A stretch of DNA of 41,535 nt from Candidatus Binatia bacterium (lineage in GTDB: Bacteria; Desulfobacterota; Binatia; Bin18): positions 1 to 41,535 of the forward strand of contig JAJDTY010000053.1 of the NCBI GenBank assembly GCA_022826945.1, given 5' to 3'. The notes under the pieces were generated by a model. It did not search any database, was not told the origin of the DNA, and saw nothing but the letters and a program-made list of their open reading frames with translations. Below are positions 24,783-34,520 of this stretch, piece after piece. Within the stretch, counting starts at the first letter, position 1, and each line of letters opens with the position of its first letter. Made by a program: the position numbers and the translations under genes.

Positions 24783-27659
24783 CTATCGCTGCGAGAACCC
24801 TGATGGGTTCACCCCTCCGCCAGGTATCGCACCCGATGATTTTGCTGACTCCTTGCGCGCAGGTCGCCGCCCGTTCGCCATCTGCTCCTTCAGGACGGCG
24901 TGTGCCGCGGCGAGACGCGCAATCGGCACGCGGTAGGGCGAACAAGAAACATAGTCCAGGCCGATGTTGTGGCAGAACTCGACCGAGGCGGGGTCTCCGC
25001 CATGTTCGCCGCAGATCCCGATTTTCAGCCCTTCTCTGACGGCCCGTCCTTTTTTGACGGCGGAGGCCATCAGTTCGCCCACGCCATCCAGGTCGAGCGA
25101 CCCAAACGGGTCTTGGGGAAAGATGCCTTGCGAGACATAGTCGGGAAGAAATTTCCCAGAATCGTCCCGGCTCAGTCCGAGCGTCATCTGTGTCAGATCA
25201 TTGGTCCCAAATGAAAAGAAGTCGGCGGCCGCGGCAATATGATCGGCTCGCAGGGCCGCTCGCGGCACCTCGATCATGGTTCCGATCGAATACTGCGGCG
25301 TGGCGCCCTGAGAGGCGATGACCTCGGCACAAACGTGGGCAATCCGCTTACGTAAAATTTCAAGTTCACGCTTATGGCCGACAAGGGGGACCATGATCTC
25401 GGGCAGAACGGTAATGCCGGACCGCGTCAGCTCACAGGCCGCTTCCATAATCGCCGTCACCTGGGCTTCATAAATTTCTGGAAAAGTGATGCCCAGCCGA
25501 CAGCCCCGATGTCCTAACATCGGGTTCAGTTCGTACAACACGTTCCGTTTGGTATGGAGGCGTGCCACGGGAACGTGGAGCTTGTTGGCCAGCTCCTCCA
25601 GGTCTTTATCCGTCTGCGGTAGAAATTCGTGTAGTGGCGGATCAAAGAGGCGGATTGTGACCGGTAATCCCTCCATGGCGCGTAAAATGCTAATAAAGTC
25701 CGCCTTTTGCATCGGAACAATTTTTTCCAAAGCACGAATACGGCCGATCGTCGTATCGGCCAGGATCATCTCTCGAACGGCATCGATACGATCGCCCTCA
25801 AAGAACATATGTTCGGTACGACACAGGCCAATACCTTCGGCGCCAAAGGAGCGTGCCACTTGCGCATCGCGTGGGGTATCGGCATTGGCGCGGACACGCA
25901 GGCGGCGCAGGCGGTCCGCCCAGGTCATCAGGGCTTTGGATGACGGGCTTTCCATGCGGGGTGCGCTGGTCGGTACCCGACCTCGAAAGACTTCTCCGGT
26001 TGAGCCGTCCAGGGTAATAAGGTCCCCAGCTCGAAGGATCAAGTCTGTTCCGCGCACCTGGAAGGTTTGCTGAGCGTAGTCAATTTCCAGCGATTCGCAG
26101 CCGACGACGGCGCACTTGCCCATACCCCGACTCACCAGGGCGGCGTGTGAGCTGGCCCCGCCTCGTGTGGTCAGGATGCCTTCCGCGGCATTCATGCCAT
26201 TGATGTCTTCCGGCGAGGTTTCAATCCGAACCAGGATGACCTGTCGCTCGGTCTGTGCCGCGGCTTCGGCATCCTCCGCAGAGAAGACCACTTCCCCGCT
26301 GACCGCCCCGGGAGACGCGGGCAGGCCACGGGCGATGAGCTCCTTTGGGGCCTCAGGGTCAAGAATGGGATGGAGCAACTGATCGAGCTGGGCGGGTGCG
26401 ACCCGCAGGATGGCTTGCTCCTCATTAATGAGACTTTCGTACACCATATCCACGGCGACCTGGACGGCAGCGGCTGCCGTCCGCTTGGCCGTTCGGGTCT
26501 GGAGCATCCACAACTGGCCGTGCTCTGAGGTGAACTCAATATCTTGGACGTCGCTGTAATGCGCTTCGAGCGTATGAGCGATCGCTTTCAATTGCTCAAA
26601 GCAGTCCGGCATCTGCTCTTCCAGAGCCGGATAGCGTTCTTTCCGCTCCTCTTCTGAGCATCCTTCTCGCTGGGCGCGCAGGCGTGATGCCGAGAGGGTA
26701 ATCTGCTGGGGCGTTCGGATACCGGCAACGACATCCTCCCCTTGAGCGTTAATCAAAAAATCGCCGTTCAGCTCGTTTGCACCAGTGGACAGGTCGCGGG
26801 TGAAGGCGACGCCGGTAGCGCAATCATCTCCCAGATTCCCAAACACCATGGCCTGAACCGTGACCCCAGTGCCCCATTCGTCCGGGATGTTTTCCAGCCT
26901 GCGATACGTGACCGCTCGGGCATTATTCCATGAACTGAACACTGCGCCGACCGCGCCCCAGAGCTGATCGTGGGGGTCATCGGGAAACGGGATGCCCGAC
27001 CGCTCGTGAATTAAACCCTTGAAGGCGGAAACGAGGGCTTGGAGGTCCTCGGCCGTGAATTGGGTGTCGTGCTCGATCTCTCGTGCGGCCTTTTTCTCCT
27101 CGATAATCCGCTCAAAGGGATCCCGCTCGGTCTTTGACTGCGGCTTGAGGCCGAGCACGACATCTCCGTACATCTGAACGAAGCGGCGGTAACAGTCATA
27201 GGCAAAACGCGGGTTGCCGGACTGCTGAATGAGTCCGTGGACGGTCTTATCGTTGAGGCCGAGATTCAGCACCGTATCCATCATGCCGGGCATGGAAACC
27301 CGGGCGCCCGACCGGACCGATAAGAGCAGGGGATTGGTCGCATGCCCAAAGCGACGGCCCATAATTTTTTCGATCCGTCGCAAACCCGTCCGCACCTGCT
27401 GCGAGAGTTCCGGCGGATAGGTATGGCCATAGGTATAGTAATAGTTGCAGACTTCGGTCGTGACCGTCATACCAGGTGGAACGGGCAGACCAAGTTCGGC
27501 CATTTCCGCCAGATTTGCGCCCTTGCCACCGAGGAGCCAATTGAGGCTCGCCCTCCCATCGGCCTGGCCAGCGCCGAAGGAGTAGACATAGCGTTTACGC
27601 CGTGATCGTTTCTGCCGCTTTTGCAGCCCGTTTTGTGTATCGGTATCCATGAATTGCAT
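24783..27659 (-). CDS. ppdK: Pyruvate, phosphate dikinase
   Basis: PPDK interconverts pyruvate, ATP and phosphate with phosphoenolpyruvate, AMP and diphosphate. The 958-residue product has the N-terminal ATP-grasp domain (LLGGKGANLAEMAELGLPVPPG, about 42-63; SVRSGARVSMPGMMDTVLNLG, about 114-134), the swivelling phosphohistidine domain with TTRGGASSHAALVSRGMGK and His505, and the C-terminal PEP-utilising barrel (FGTNDLTQMTLGLSRDD; ICGEHGGDP with the catalytic Cys). It is about 80 residues longer than classical bacterial PPDK because of a basic N-terminal tail and a disordered C-terminal tail. Two starts (27659 or 27650) are possible. No PPDK regulatory protein gene is adjacent. aroE follows on the same strand. 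Confidence 0.96.
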   Translation of the reverse strand: MQFMDTDTQNGLQKRQKRSRRKRYVYSFGAGQADGRASLNWLLGGKGANLAEMAELGLPVPPGMTVTTEVCNYYYTYGHTYPPELSQQVRTGLRRIEKIMGRRFGHATNPLLLSVRSGARVSMPGMMDTVLNLGLNDKTVHGLIQQSGNPRFAYDCYRRFVQMYGDVVLGLKPQSKTERDPFERIIEEKKAAREIEHDTQFTAEDLQALVSAFKGLIHERSGIPFPDDPHDQLWGAVGAVFSSWNNARAVTYRRLENIPDEWGTGVTVQAMVFGNLGDDCATGVAFTRDLSTGANELNGDFLINAQGEDVVAGIRTPQQITLSASRLRAQREGCSEEERKERYPALEEQMPDCFEQLKAIAHTLEAHYSDVQDIEFTSEHGQLWMLQTRTAKRTAAAAVQVAVDMVYESLINEEQAILRVAPAQLDQLLHPILDPEAPKELIARGLPASPGAVSGEVVFSAEDAEAAAQTERQVILVRIETSPEDINGMNAAEGILTTRGGASSHAALVSRGMGKCAVVGCESLEIDYAQQTFQVRGTDLILRAGDLITLDGSTGEVFRGRVPTSAPRMESPSSKALMTWADRLRRLRVRANADTPRDAQVARSFGAEGIGLCRTEHMFFEGDRIDAVREMILADTTIGRIRALEKIVPMQKADFISILRAMEGLPVTIRLFDPPLHEFLPQTDKDLEELANKLHVPVARLHTKRNVLYELNPMLGHRGCRLGITFPEIYEAQVTAIMEAACELTRSGITVLPEIMVPLVGHKRELEILRKRIAHVCAEVIASQGATPQYSIGTMIEVPRAALRADHIAAAADFFSFGTNDLTQMTLGLSRDDSGKFLPDYVSQGIFPQDPFGSLDLDGVGELMASAVKKGRAVREGLKIGICGEHGGDPASVEFCHNIGLDYVSCSPYRVPIARLAAAHAVLKEQMANGRRPARKESAKSSGAIPGGGVNPSGFSQR

Positions 27660-27735
27660 CCACTATGACGTTTGTCTGACCATAATTCTATCTGTGATAA
27701 CGGGTGGAGGTCTAGTCTTAGTTCGGCGAGCAGCC

Positions 27736-28569
27736 CTATGCCCGACTCTGCGTGTCATCAACGCCAGTGGCGGGGCGAGAGACAGAGGAGACGGGCGAAA
27801 CATCGACCCGCTCAAGAAAGGCGAGGGATTTGAGTGGCCGGGGCAAATGTTGAGCCAAAAGACGTGACACAAGGGAGCGCGTTTCCTGGTAAATGCGTGG
27901 CGACCCAGCGTTAGGGCGCATGTCGGGCAAGTGTCCACTTGCGAGCCAAGTCTGGAGCAGGCTGAGCGTTTCAGGAGCAAGGCGAAACGTTGCGCCCCCC
28001 TGAGTATCGCACTGAGGACACAGCAGGCCACTAAGACTCGGAGAGAAGAGCAGGGCCGACCCGTCCGCTGTGCGCAGTGGGAGGGAGGTGCCACAGACGC
28101 AACAGGAATGCAGGTTTGGAGCATAGCCAACCTCAACCAGGAGTCGCAACTCAAAAGCCGGGAGAAACAGAGCCGGGAGCGGGGACGACTCTTCAAGCGA
28201 GACTAAACCGTGCAGGAGAAGAGCGTAGATTTCCTGGCCGGCTTCCCGGCCAGCCACCATGACGTCCGTCAGTTCAACCATGTAACTGGCCAGCGCAAAG
28301 CGGTGGATATCTTGACTCGGACGGCGGAACGTCTGGACCAGCTCACAGCCCAAGATAAAGATCAGTTCATCCGAGCGACTCGGCCGGAATCTGAGGTGAA
28401 TATGGGTGAAGGGTTCAAGCACGTTGACAAAACGTCGGCGTGAGCGTTTTGCCCCCTTTGCAATCCCGGTGATCTTCCCCCAGTCCTGAGTGAGGAAGGT
28501 GACGATCTTGTCCGATTCTCCGTGTACTCGCGTACGCAGAACAATAGCGGGAGTCCGTTCTTCTTGCAT
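27736..28569 (-). CDS. recO: DNA repair protein RecO
   Basis: RecO loads RecA at gaps together with RecR (RecF pathway). The 277-residue product has the N-terminal OB fold (TPAIVLRTRVHGESDKIVTFLTQDWGKITGIAKGAKRSRRRF), a helical middle (ALASYMVELTDVM; FELRLLVEVGYAP) and a zinc finger with Cys pairs CCVCG and CPQC (about 150-190). It lies upstream of ppdK on the same strand with 76 bases between them and is divergent from grpE. The C-terminal 25 residues are low in structure and probably dispensable. Confidence 0.93.
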   Translation of the reverse strand: MQEERTPAIVLRTRVHGESDKIVTFLTQDWGKITGIAKGAKRSRRRFVNVLEPFTHIHLRFRPSRSDELIFILGCELVQTFRRPSQDIHRFALASYMVELTDVMVAGREAGQEIYALLLHGLVSLEESSPLPALFLPAFELRLLVEVGYAPNLHSCCVCGTSLPLRTADGSALLFSPSLSGLLCPQCDTQGGATFRLAPETLSLLQTWLASGHLPDMRPNAGSPRIYQETRSLVSRLLAQHLPRPLKSLAFLERVDVSPVSSVSRPATGVDDTQSRA

Positions 28570-28576
28570 TTGTGGC

Positions 28577-28605
28577 TTGACAGTCCGGGGAGTGATTCTT
28601 AGATT
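28577..28605 (+). promoter_or_regulatory. Candidate promoter of the grpE-dnaK-dnaJ cluster
   Basis: A perfect TTGACA (28577-28582) is followed after 17 bases by TAGATT (28600-28605), four of six matches. It lies about 90 bases before grpE. No CIRCE inverted repeat and no clear heat-shock sigma-32 consensus is visible, so heat regulation, if present, must use another route. Confidence 0.5.
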
Positions 28606-28695
28606 TCCTGCAACCTCTCTTCTTTCCTACCATAAACACGTGAAAAAGCGAACAAATAAGGACGGTGAGAAGAGTCCGGCGGAAGAGCCAGGAGA

Positions 28696-29439
28696 ATGAG
28701 GGAATGTATGGAAAGACAGGGAAACGGTCAGCCAGAGGAACAGGAGAAGACGACCGACCGCACATCCGACCAAACAGCGTTTGAAGGATCGTCAGGGAAC
28801 GCGAATGGGAAAGGCGCGGGTCAGGAGCAAGAAGGCAATCAGGATGAATTGGAAGGACAAGGGAGTCAAGCCTTAGGGGGTGTTGAGCACGTGGAACATG
28901 AGGATCAGGCTCCTCAGGATACGCCTGATGAACTGGCTCTCGTACGGGCACAACTCGTCGCGCAAGAAGCGCTCGCCAAGGAGAAAGACGACCTGTTGCT
29001 CCGGGAGCGGGCTGAACTGGAAAATTTCAAGCGTCGGATGCAGCGGGAGAAAAGCGAGTCTCTGCGTTTTGCCAGCGAGCCGCTGCTCCGCGATATTTTA
29101 CCCGTTATCGACAATCTGGAGCGTGCAATTGCACACGCCAAGGGAAGCGAAGGCAGTCAGGCGTTGGTTGAAGGGGTGGAATTAGTCTTACGGTCGCTGT
29201 TGGACACCATAGGTCGGCACGGCGTGAGCCGGGTGAAAGCAAAGGGGGAGGCCTTTGATCCGAGTCTGCACGAAGCCGTGGTGCAAGTTGAAAATACCGA
29301 GGTTGCCCCGAATACCGTACTGGACGAACATCAGTCCGGATATCAGCTGCATGACCGCTTATTGCGCCCGGCAATGGTGAGCGTTTCCAAAGCGCCGCCA
29401 CAGGCACAGAAAGAAGAAGAGGAAAAATCAGAGTCGTAA
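28696..29439 (+). CDS. grpE: GrpE nucleotide exchange factor
   Basis: GrpE releases ADP from DnaK in the Hsp70 cycle. The 247-residue product is longer than usual because of a roughly 80-residue Gln/Glu/Gly-rich disordered N-terminus. The typical long coiled coil follows (VRAQLVAQEALAKEKDDLLLRERAELENFKRRMQREKSESLRFASEPLLRDILPVIDNLERAI). The beta domain contains FDPSLHEAVVQVENTE, then GYQLHDRLLRPAMVSVSK. The start could be ATG 28696 or ATG 28708; the second has slightly better ribosome-site spacing. It is the first gene of grpE-dnaK-dnaJ and lies 85 bases before dnaK. Confidence 0.94.
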   Translation: MRECMERQGNGQPEEQEKTTDRTSDQTAFEGSSGNANGKGAGQEQEGNQDELEGQGSQALGGVEHVEHEDQAPQDTPDELALVRAQLVAQEALAKEKDDLLLRERAELENFKRRMQREKSESLRFASEPLLRDILPVIDNLERAIAHAKGSEGSQALVEGVELVLRSLLDTIGRHGVSRVKAKGEAFDPSLHEAVVQVENTEVAPNTVLDEHQSGYQLHDRLLRPAMVSVSKAPPQAQKEEEEKSES

Positions 29440-29524
29440 CGGTTGCCAACGCACCAGGTGATGATTAACAAATGCTGTACAACGGGAGTCGCCCGAGAAG
29501 GCTCTCGCTATAAGGAGAACAGGC

Positions 29525-31453
29525 ATGGGAAAGGTTATTGGGATTGATTTGGGGACAACAAACTCCGTTGTATCCGTGATGGAAGGTGGTGAGCCCACGG
29601 TGATCACGAATGCTGAGGGTAATCGGACGACGCCTTCTGTTGTCGCTTTTTCCGATAGTGGGGAGCGGCTTGTTGGGCAGATTGCCCGGCGACAGGCCGT
29701 GACCAATCCGGAAAATACGATTTTTTCGATTAAACGACTCATCGGCCACCGCTATGAAGATAAAGAGGTGGGCAAGGCGAAACAGTTGCTGCCCTACCAA
29801 GTGGTCAAATCCGAGAGCGGAGATGCCTGGGTTGAGAGCCGCGGAAAACAATACAGCCCGCCCGAGATTTCAGCCTTCACCCTACAGAAGATGAAACAAA
29901 CGGCCGAGGATTATCTTGGCGAGACCATCTCTGATGCGGTGATTACTGTGCCTGCCTACTTCAACGACTCCCAACGTCAGGCCACAAAAGACGCCGGTCG
30001 CATTGCTGGGTTGAATGTGCAGCGGATTATCAATGAGCCGACCGCGGCGTCGCTGGCCTACGGGCTCGACAAAAAGAAAGACGAAAAGATCGCGGTGTTC
30101 GACCTGGGCGGTGGAACGTTTGACATCTCCATCCTCGAAGTTGGAGACGGCGTGTTTGAGGTCAAGGCAACGAACGGGGACACGTTTCTGGGCGGCGACG
30201 ATTTCGATCAATGCATTATCGATTATCTTGCCGACGAATTTAAAAAAGATCAGGGCGTTGACCTGCGTACCGATCGGATGGCTCTGCAGCGCCTGAAAGA
30301 GGCGGGCGAGAAGGCCAAGTGTGAGTTGTCGTCTTCGATGGAGACCGAAATCAATCTGCCCTTTATTACCGCGGACCAGAGTGGGCCGAAACATCTCACC
30401 ATGAAACTCACGCGGGCCAAGCTGGAAGCGTTGTGCGCCGATTTGCTCAACCATCTTGACTCGCCCTGCCTCACGGCCCTGAAAGACGCGGGACTCTCCG
30501 CCCAGCAGATTGATGAGATCGTTCTGGTTGGTGGTATGACGCGCATGCCTGCGGTACAGGAGCGGGTCGCCAAGATTTTTGGGAAAGAGCCGCACAAAGG
30601 GGTGAATCCTGACGAAGTGGTCGCCGTCGGAGCGGGTATTCAGGGTGCGGTGCTCACCGGCGACGTGAAAGATGTGCTCCTGTTGGATGTCACGCCGCTC
30701 TCCTTGGGTATCGAGACGCTCGGTGGTGTCTTCACGCGGCTGATTGAAAAAAATACGACCATTCCAACCAAAAAGAGTCAGGTTTTTTCAACCGCGGCTG
30801 ACAATCAGACGGCAGTGACGATTCGTGTTCACCAGGGAGAGCGCGAAATGGCGTCGGATAATAAGCTGTTGGGGCAGTTTGATCTGGTTGGGATTCCGCC
30901 GGCGCCACGTGGCATCCCCCAGGTCGAGGTGACCTTTGATATTGACGCGAACGGCATCGTCCACGTGAACGCCAAGGACCTCGGAACCGGAAAAGAGCAA
31001 TCGATTCAAATTACCGCCTCCAGCGGCCTGTCCGAGGAAGAAATCCAGGAGATGGTTCAGGATGCCGAGTCCCACGCCGAAGAGGACCAGAAGAAAAAGG
31101 CCCGCATTGAAGCGCATAATCAGCTCGATGCCCTGGTCTACTCAACCGAGAAATCTCTGGCTGACCATAAAGACGAAACCGATGCGGAGACGGTCGGGAA
31201 TATCGAGGCCGCGCTGGAGAAAGCCAAAAAAGCCTTGGAGGGGGATGATACCGAGGCCATGCAGGCAGCAACTGAAGAGCTGACCCAGGCCTCTCATAAG
31301 CTGGCCGAAGCCATGTATGCAAAAGCGGCCAAGGAGCAAGCGGAGGCGCAAGGTGCCCCATCCGGTGATGGACCGGCAGACCCCGGTCCGGGCAGTACGC
31401 AGGCGAAAGAGAACGACGACGTTGTCGATGCGGACTTTGAAGAAGTCAAGTAA
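29525..31453 (+). CDS. dnaK: Molecular chaperone DnaK (Hsp70)
   Basis: The 642-residue product is a complete Hsp70. The nucleotide-binding domain shows [10 protein letters not shown] (about 5-14), [18 protein letters not shown] (about 139-156), [10 protein letters not shown] and [14 protein letters not shown]. The substrate-binding domain begins at the linker [18 protein letters not shown], and the helical lid ends with an acidic tail ([12 protein letters not shown]), as in Gram-negative-type DnaK. A strong AAGGAG ribosome site precedes the ATG. It is the middle gene of the grpE-dnaK-dnaJ chaperone cluster and is separated from dnaJ by a strong hairpin. Confidence 0.98.
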   Translation: MGKVIGIDLGTTNSVVSVMEGGEPTVITNAEGNRTTPSVVAFSDSGERLVGQIARRQAVTNPENTIFSIKRLIGHRYEDKEVGKAKQLLPYQVVKSESGDAWVESRGKQYSPPEISAFTLQKMKQTAEDYLGETISDAVITVPAYFNDSQRQATKDAGRIAGLNVQRIINEPTAASLAYGLDKKKDEKIAVFDLGGGTFDISILEVGDGVFEVKATNGDTFLGGDDFDQCIIDYLADEFKKDQGVDLRTDRMALQRLKEAGEKAKCELSSSMETEINLPFITADQSGPKHLTMKLTRAKLEALCADLLNHLDSPCLTALKDAGLSAQQIDEIVLVGGMTRMPAVQERVAKIFGKEPHKGVNPDEVVAVGAGIQGAVLTGDVKDVLLLDVTPLSLGIETLGGVFTRLIEKNTTIPTKKSQVFSTAADNQTAVTIRVHQGEREMASDNKLLGQFDLVGIPPAPRGIPQVEVTFDIDANGIVHVNAKDLGTGKEQSIQITASSGLSEEEIQEMVQDAESHAEEDQKKKARIEAHNQLDALVYSTEKSLADHKDETDAETVGNIEAALEKAKKALEGDDTEAMQAATEELTQASHKLAEAMYAKAAKEQAEAQGAPSGDGPADPGPGSTQAKENDDVVDADFEEVK

Positions 31454-31484
31454 GTTCTTCCCAGTCTTGCGGGACCCTTGTCAT

Positions 31485-31522
31485 AAGACCCCCACTTCTC
31501 CTACAGTTGGAGTGGGGGTCTT
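31485..31522 (+). terminator. dnaK-dnaJ intergenic hairpin
   Basis: Perfect 12-base arms AAGACCCCCACT (31485-31496) and AGTGGGGGTCTT (31511-31522) enclose a 14-base loop. It lies 32 bases after dnaK and 24 before dnaJ. The T-run is short (TCTTC), so it probably attenuates transcription or protects the dnaK mRNA end, lowering dnaJ relative to dnaK. Confidence 0.7.
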
Positions 31523-31546
31523 CAGTATCCGGGAACAGAGGTGGAT

Positions 31547-32659
31547 ATGGCCAGCAAAGCCGATTATTACGAGCTATTGGAGGTAAGCCGCGACATAGGC
31601 GCAGAAGAGCTGAAAAAGGCCTATCGCAAGGCGGCGCTCCGCTACCACCCAGACCGCAATCCTGGAGACAAGGCGGCCGAAGAGAAATTCAAGGAGTTGT
31701 CGGAGGCATATCAAGTACTCAGCGACCCAGAGAAACGATCCCAGTATGATCGTTTTGGACACGCCGCATTTGAGCAAGGCGCAGGAGGATTTGGCGGGGG
31801 ATTCGACTTTTCAACGAACTTTGAAGATATCTTCGGAGATATCTTTGGTGATTTCTTCGGCGGTGGAGGTCGAGCTGGACGGCAGGCGCGTGGGCAGGAT
31901 CTCGCTTATAACCTTGAGGTCTCCTTCGAAGAGGCCGCCTTCGGGACGGAAAAAACTGTTTCCATTCCGCGCCGGGTGACGTGTGCGCCCTGTCAGGGGA
32001 ACGGAGCGAAACCAGGCACGCGGCCACAGACGTGTGGCACCTGCCGTGGCAGTGGCCAGATGCGGTTTCAACAAGGTTTCTTTACGGTGGCCCGAACGTG
32101 CAATCGGTGCGGTGGGCAGGGGACAATGGTGACCGACCCGTGTCCGGAGTGTCAGGGTACCGGGGCGGTGCGGAAAACGTCGAACCTCCAGATTAAAATT
32201 CCCGGTGGAGTGGACTCAGGTTCTCGGCTCAAGCTGCGGGGAGAAGGAGAAGCCGGCCCGGTTGGCGGTATTGCTGGCGACCTGTATGTCTCCATTCAGG
32301 TGGGAGAGCATCCTCTTTTTGAGCGGCATCACAATGAGGTGATTTGCGAGCTGCCCATTAGCTTTCCACAGGCAGCGCTCGGTGCGGATATCGAGGCTCC
32401 CACGCTCGAAGGAAAGATCAAAATGAAGGTGCCGGCCGGCACACAGTCAGGCAGTGTCTTTCGGCTCCGAGGCAAAGGCATCGTCGATCTGCACGGTGGT
32501 GGACGCGGCGACCAACTCGTTCGCATCGTGGTGGAAACCCCCACCGATCTTGGAGCAAAGCAGAAAGAATTGCTGGAAGAGTTCGCGCGGCTCAATGGGG
32601 GTGAGGTGCATCCCATCTCCAAAGGATTTTTTGATAAGGTCAAAGAACTGTTTGGATAG
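31547..32659 (+). CDS. dnaJ: Co-chaperone DnaJ (Hsp40)
   Basis: The 370-residue product is a type I DnaJ. It has an N-terminal J domain with YHPDRNPG (HPD motif near residue 35), a Gly/Phe-rich region ([25 protein letters not shown]), four zinc repeats [24 protein letters not shown] and CPECQGTG (about 145-215), and the C-terminal substrate-binding domains. It stimulates DnaK ATP hydrolysis and delivers clients. ATG 31547 is chosen because the GAGGTGG ribosome site fits it better than the GTG two codons earlier. thiL follows after 6 bases, so it is probably read on the same transcript. Confidence 0.97.
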   Translation: MASKADYYELLEVSRDIGAEELKKAYRKAALRYHPDRNPGDKAAEEKFKELSEAYQVLSDPEKRSQYDRFGHAAFEQGAGGFGGGFDFSTNFEDIFGDIFGDFFGGGGRAGRQARGQDLAYNLEVSFEEAAFGTEKTVSIPRRVTCAPCQGNGAKPGTRPQTCGTCRGSGQMRFQQGFFTVARTCNRCGGQGTMVTDPCPECQGTGAVRKTSNLQIKIPGGVDSGSRLKLRGEGEAGPVGGIAGDLYVSIQVGEHPLFERHHNEVICELPISFPQAALGADIEAPTLEGKIKMKVPAGTQSGSVFRLRGKGIVDLHGGGRGDQLVRIVVETPTDLGAKQKELLEEFARLNGGEVHPISKGFFDKVKELFG

Positions 32660-32665
32660 GCGGGT

Positions 32666-33673
32666 ATGAAAATACGGGATCTCGGTGAGTTTCCCTTTTT
32701 GCGCCGCCTCCGTGAGCGCTTGCCGCACGCACTCCACGATCCTCGGATTCAGCTTGGCGTGGGTGATGACTGCGCCGCCCTTTCACTCCCAGGGCTCACG
32801 GTGTTGACAACCGACGCCATGATTGCCGGTGTCCACTTCCAGTGTGAGTGGGCACCTTTTTTTGTCCTGGGGCAGAAAGCCTTTGCCGTTAATGCGAGTG
32901 ATGTGGCCGCGATGGGCGGTGAGCCGGCTTTCGCCCTCCTCAGTCTGGGTGTTCCCCAAGACACTGCCGTCGCAGATCTGGACGCCTTTTTTGATGGCTT
33001 CCTTGAGGCGGCTCAGCAGATGCGAACCACGCTTATCGGTGGCAATATGAGCGCGGCTCCTGTTTTTATGATTTCCGTCTCCCTCCTGGGGCAGACACCG
33101 CACGGGCCGATCGCTCGTTCTGGCGCGCGCGTCGAGGACGAGGTGTACGTGACGGGAACTCTGGGTGACGCGGCCTTAGGGTTACGTCTCCTCACTGGGG
33201 AACTGAGGGGAGATTCCGAGAGCATGGCTGTCCAACACCTGAAACAGGGCTTCTTATGCCCGACCGCCCGTGTCACGGTTGGAAAAGAACTCGCGGTCCA
33301 ACACTTGGCGACCGCTATGATTGATGTCAGTGACGGGTTGCTCCAGGATTTGGGCCATCTGTGCGAAGCAAGCCAGGTTGGTGCCGTTGTCGAGGCCCAA
33401 AAGATCCCGCTGTCCGAGAGTTACCGGACGCTCCTGGGTGCACAGGATTGGGCGCTCGCCCTGGCCGGTGGGGAAGATTACGAATTGCTCTTTAGCGCGC
33501 CGGTTACGGCCCGGCCCAGGATTCAGGAGATCGCGGACAAAAACGCCTGTGCGATCACACGCATCGGTTCGCTCGTGCCTCAGGCAGGCGGGGTGACCGT
33601 CAAGTTACCGGACGGGCCGCGGGCCGCGAGCGAGTTTACCGGATTTAATCATTTTTCGCAGGGCAGACCATGA
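32666..33673 (+). CDS. thiL: Thiamine-monophosphate kinase
   Basis: ThiL phosphorylates thiamine monophosphate to thiamine diphosphate. The 335-residue product carries the PurM/ThiL family motifs: DLGEFPFLRRL at the N-terminus, GVGDDCAAL (about 31-39), TTDAMIAGVHF (about 48-58), NASDVAAMGG (about 76-85), GGNMS (about 125-129), MIDVSDGLLQDLGHL (about 218-232) and GGEDYELLF (about 272-280). It follows dnaJ by 6 bases and overlaps larB by 4 bases (ATGA), placing it in the middle of a long transcript that joins chaperone and cofactor genes. No thiamine riboswitch is visible; there is no room for one upstream. Confidence 0.95.
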   Translation: MKIRDLGEFPFLRRLRERLPHALHDPRIQLGVGDDCAALSLPGLTVLTTDAMIAGVHFQCEWAPFFVLGQKAFAVNASDVAAMGGEPAFALLSLGVPQDTAVADLDAFFDGFLEAAQQMRTTLIGGNMSAAPVFMISVSLLGQTPHGPIARSGARVEDEVYVTGTLGDAALGLRLLTGELRGDSESMAVQHLKQGFLCPTARVTVGKELAVQHLATAMIDVSDGLLQDLGHLCEASQVGAVVEAQKIPLSESYRTLLGAQDWALALAGGEDYELLFSAPVTARPRIQEIADKNACAITRIGSLVPQAGGVTVKLPDGPRAASEFTGFNHFSQGRP

Positions 33674-34440
33674 CACGAGACCGCCTGGCTGAAATGCTCA
33701 CCCAAGTGCAACAGGGAGTGTTACCTGTCGAGCACGCGCTTGAACGGCTCAAGCGACTGCCTTTTGAAGATCTCGACTTTGCCCGAATCGATCACCACCG
33801 AACGCTGCGCAAAGGCTTTCCCGAGGTCATTTGGGGGCCAGGAAAGACGAGTCAGCAGATCGCCACGATTGCCTCACGTCTCGTTGAGAACGGACAGCCT
33901 GCACTGATTACGCGTCTGGATGAAAAAAAAGCCCAGGAGGTCCAAACTTCTCTTCCCGCCCTGGTGTATTATCCAGAGGCCCGCATTGGAGCCCTGGGCG
34001 AACAACCGACTCCCAAGACATCGTTGTCTATCCTGGTGGTCGCGGCTGGCACGGCGGATATTCCCGTTGCCGAAGAGGCCGTGATTTCGGCCCAGTGGCT
34101 CGGCAATAAAGTCGAGCGTCTCTACGATGTCGGCGTCGCCGGTCTGCACCGCCTGCTTGATAATCTCGATCCGCTCGGGGCCGCGTCCGTTTTGATTGTG
34201 GTGGCCGGTATGGAAGGCGCGCTCCCGAGTGTGATCGGTGGGCTGGTGGATCGGCCCATCATCGCGGTGCCAACGAGTATCGGCTATGGTGCCAGTTTCG
34301 GCGGCGTCGCTGCCCTCTTGGCCATGCTTAATTCCTGCGCGGCAGGCGTGACGGTGGTGAATATCGATAACGGATTTGGTGCGGCGGCGGCCGCCACCCT
34401 GATCAATCAGCCCAGCGCTGAGCGAGTCGACAAGGGTTGA
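33670..34440 (+). CDS. larB: LarB-type protein, nickel-pincer cofactor biosynthesis
   Basis: LarB carboxylates the pyridine ring of nicotinic acid adenine dinucleotide, the first step in making the nickel-pincer nucleotide of lactate racemase and related enzymes. The 256-residue product has the C-terminal PurE-like domain with VVAAGTADIPVAEEA (about 118-132), VVAGMEGALPSVIGGLVDRPIIAVPTSIGYGASFGG (about 177-212) and MLNSCAAGVTVVNIDNGFGAA (about 219-239), plus the usual N-terminal helical extension with the FPEVIWGPGKT segment. The start overlaps the thiL stop (ATGA). larC, larE and larA are not in this window, so the pathway must be completed elsewhere or the gene has another role. Confidence 0.92.
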   Translation: MTRDRLAEMLTQVQQGVLPVEHALERLKRLPFEDLDFARIDHHRTLRKGFPEVIWGPGKTSQQIATIASRLVENGQPALITRLDEKKAQEVQTSLPALVYYPEARIGALGEQPTPKTSLSILVVAAGTADIPVAEEAVISAQWLGNKVERLYDVGVAGLHRLLDNLDPLGAASVLIVVAGMEGALPSVIGGLVDRPIIAVPTSIGYGASFGGVAALLAMLNSCAAGVTVVNIDNGFGAAAAATLINQPSAERVDKG

Positions 34441-34520
34441 ACAACGACCCTCTGAATGTCATTCCAGCGGCGGCTGCAATACCGACTTATATTCCCGCTC
34501 GATGCGGGTAGCCACGCCGT

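Noticed and set aside
28570..28695. CIRCE element or sigma-32 promoter ahead of grpE.
   Set aside because: No TTAGCACTC/GAGTGCTAA repeat or CTTGAA...CCCCAT pattern was found.
34494..34508. Hairpin CCCGC/GCGGG near the convergent larB and hydrolase genes.
   Set aside because: A five-base stem without a T-run is too weak to call a terminator.
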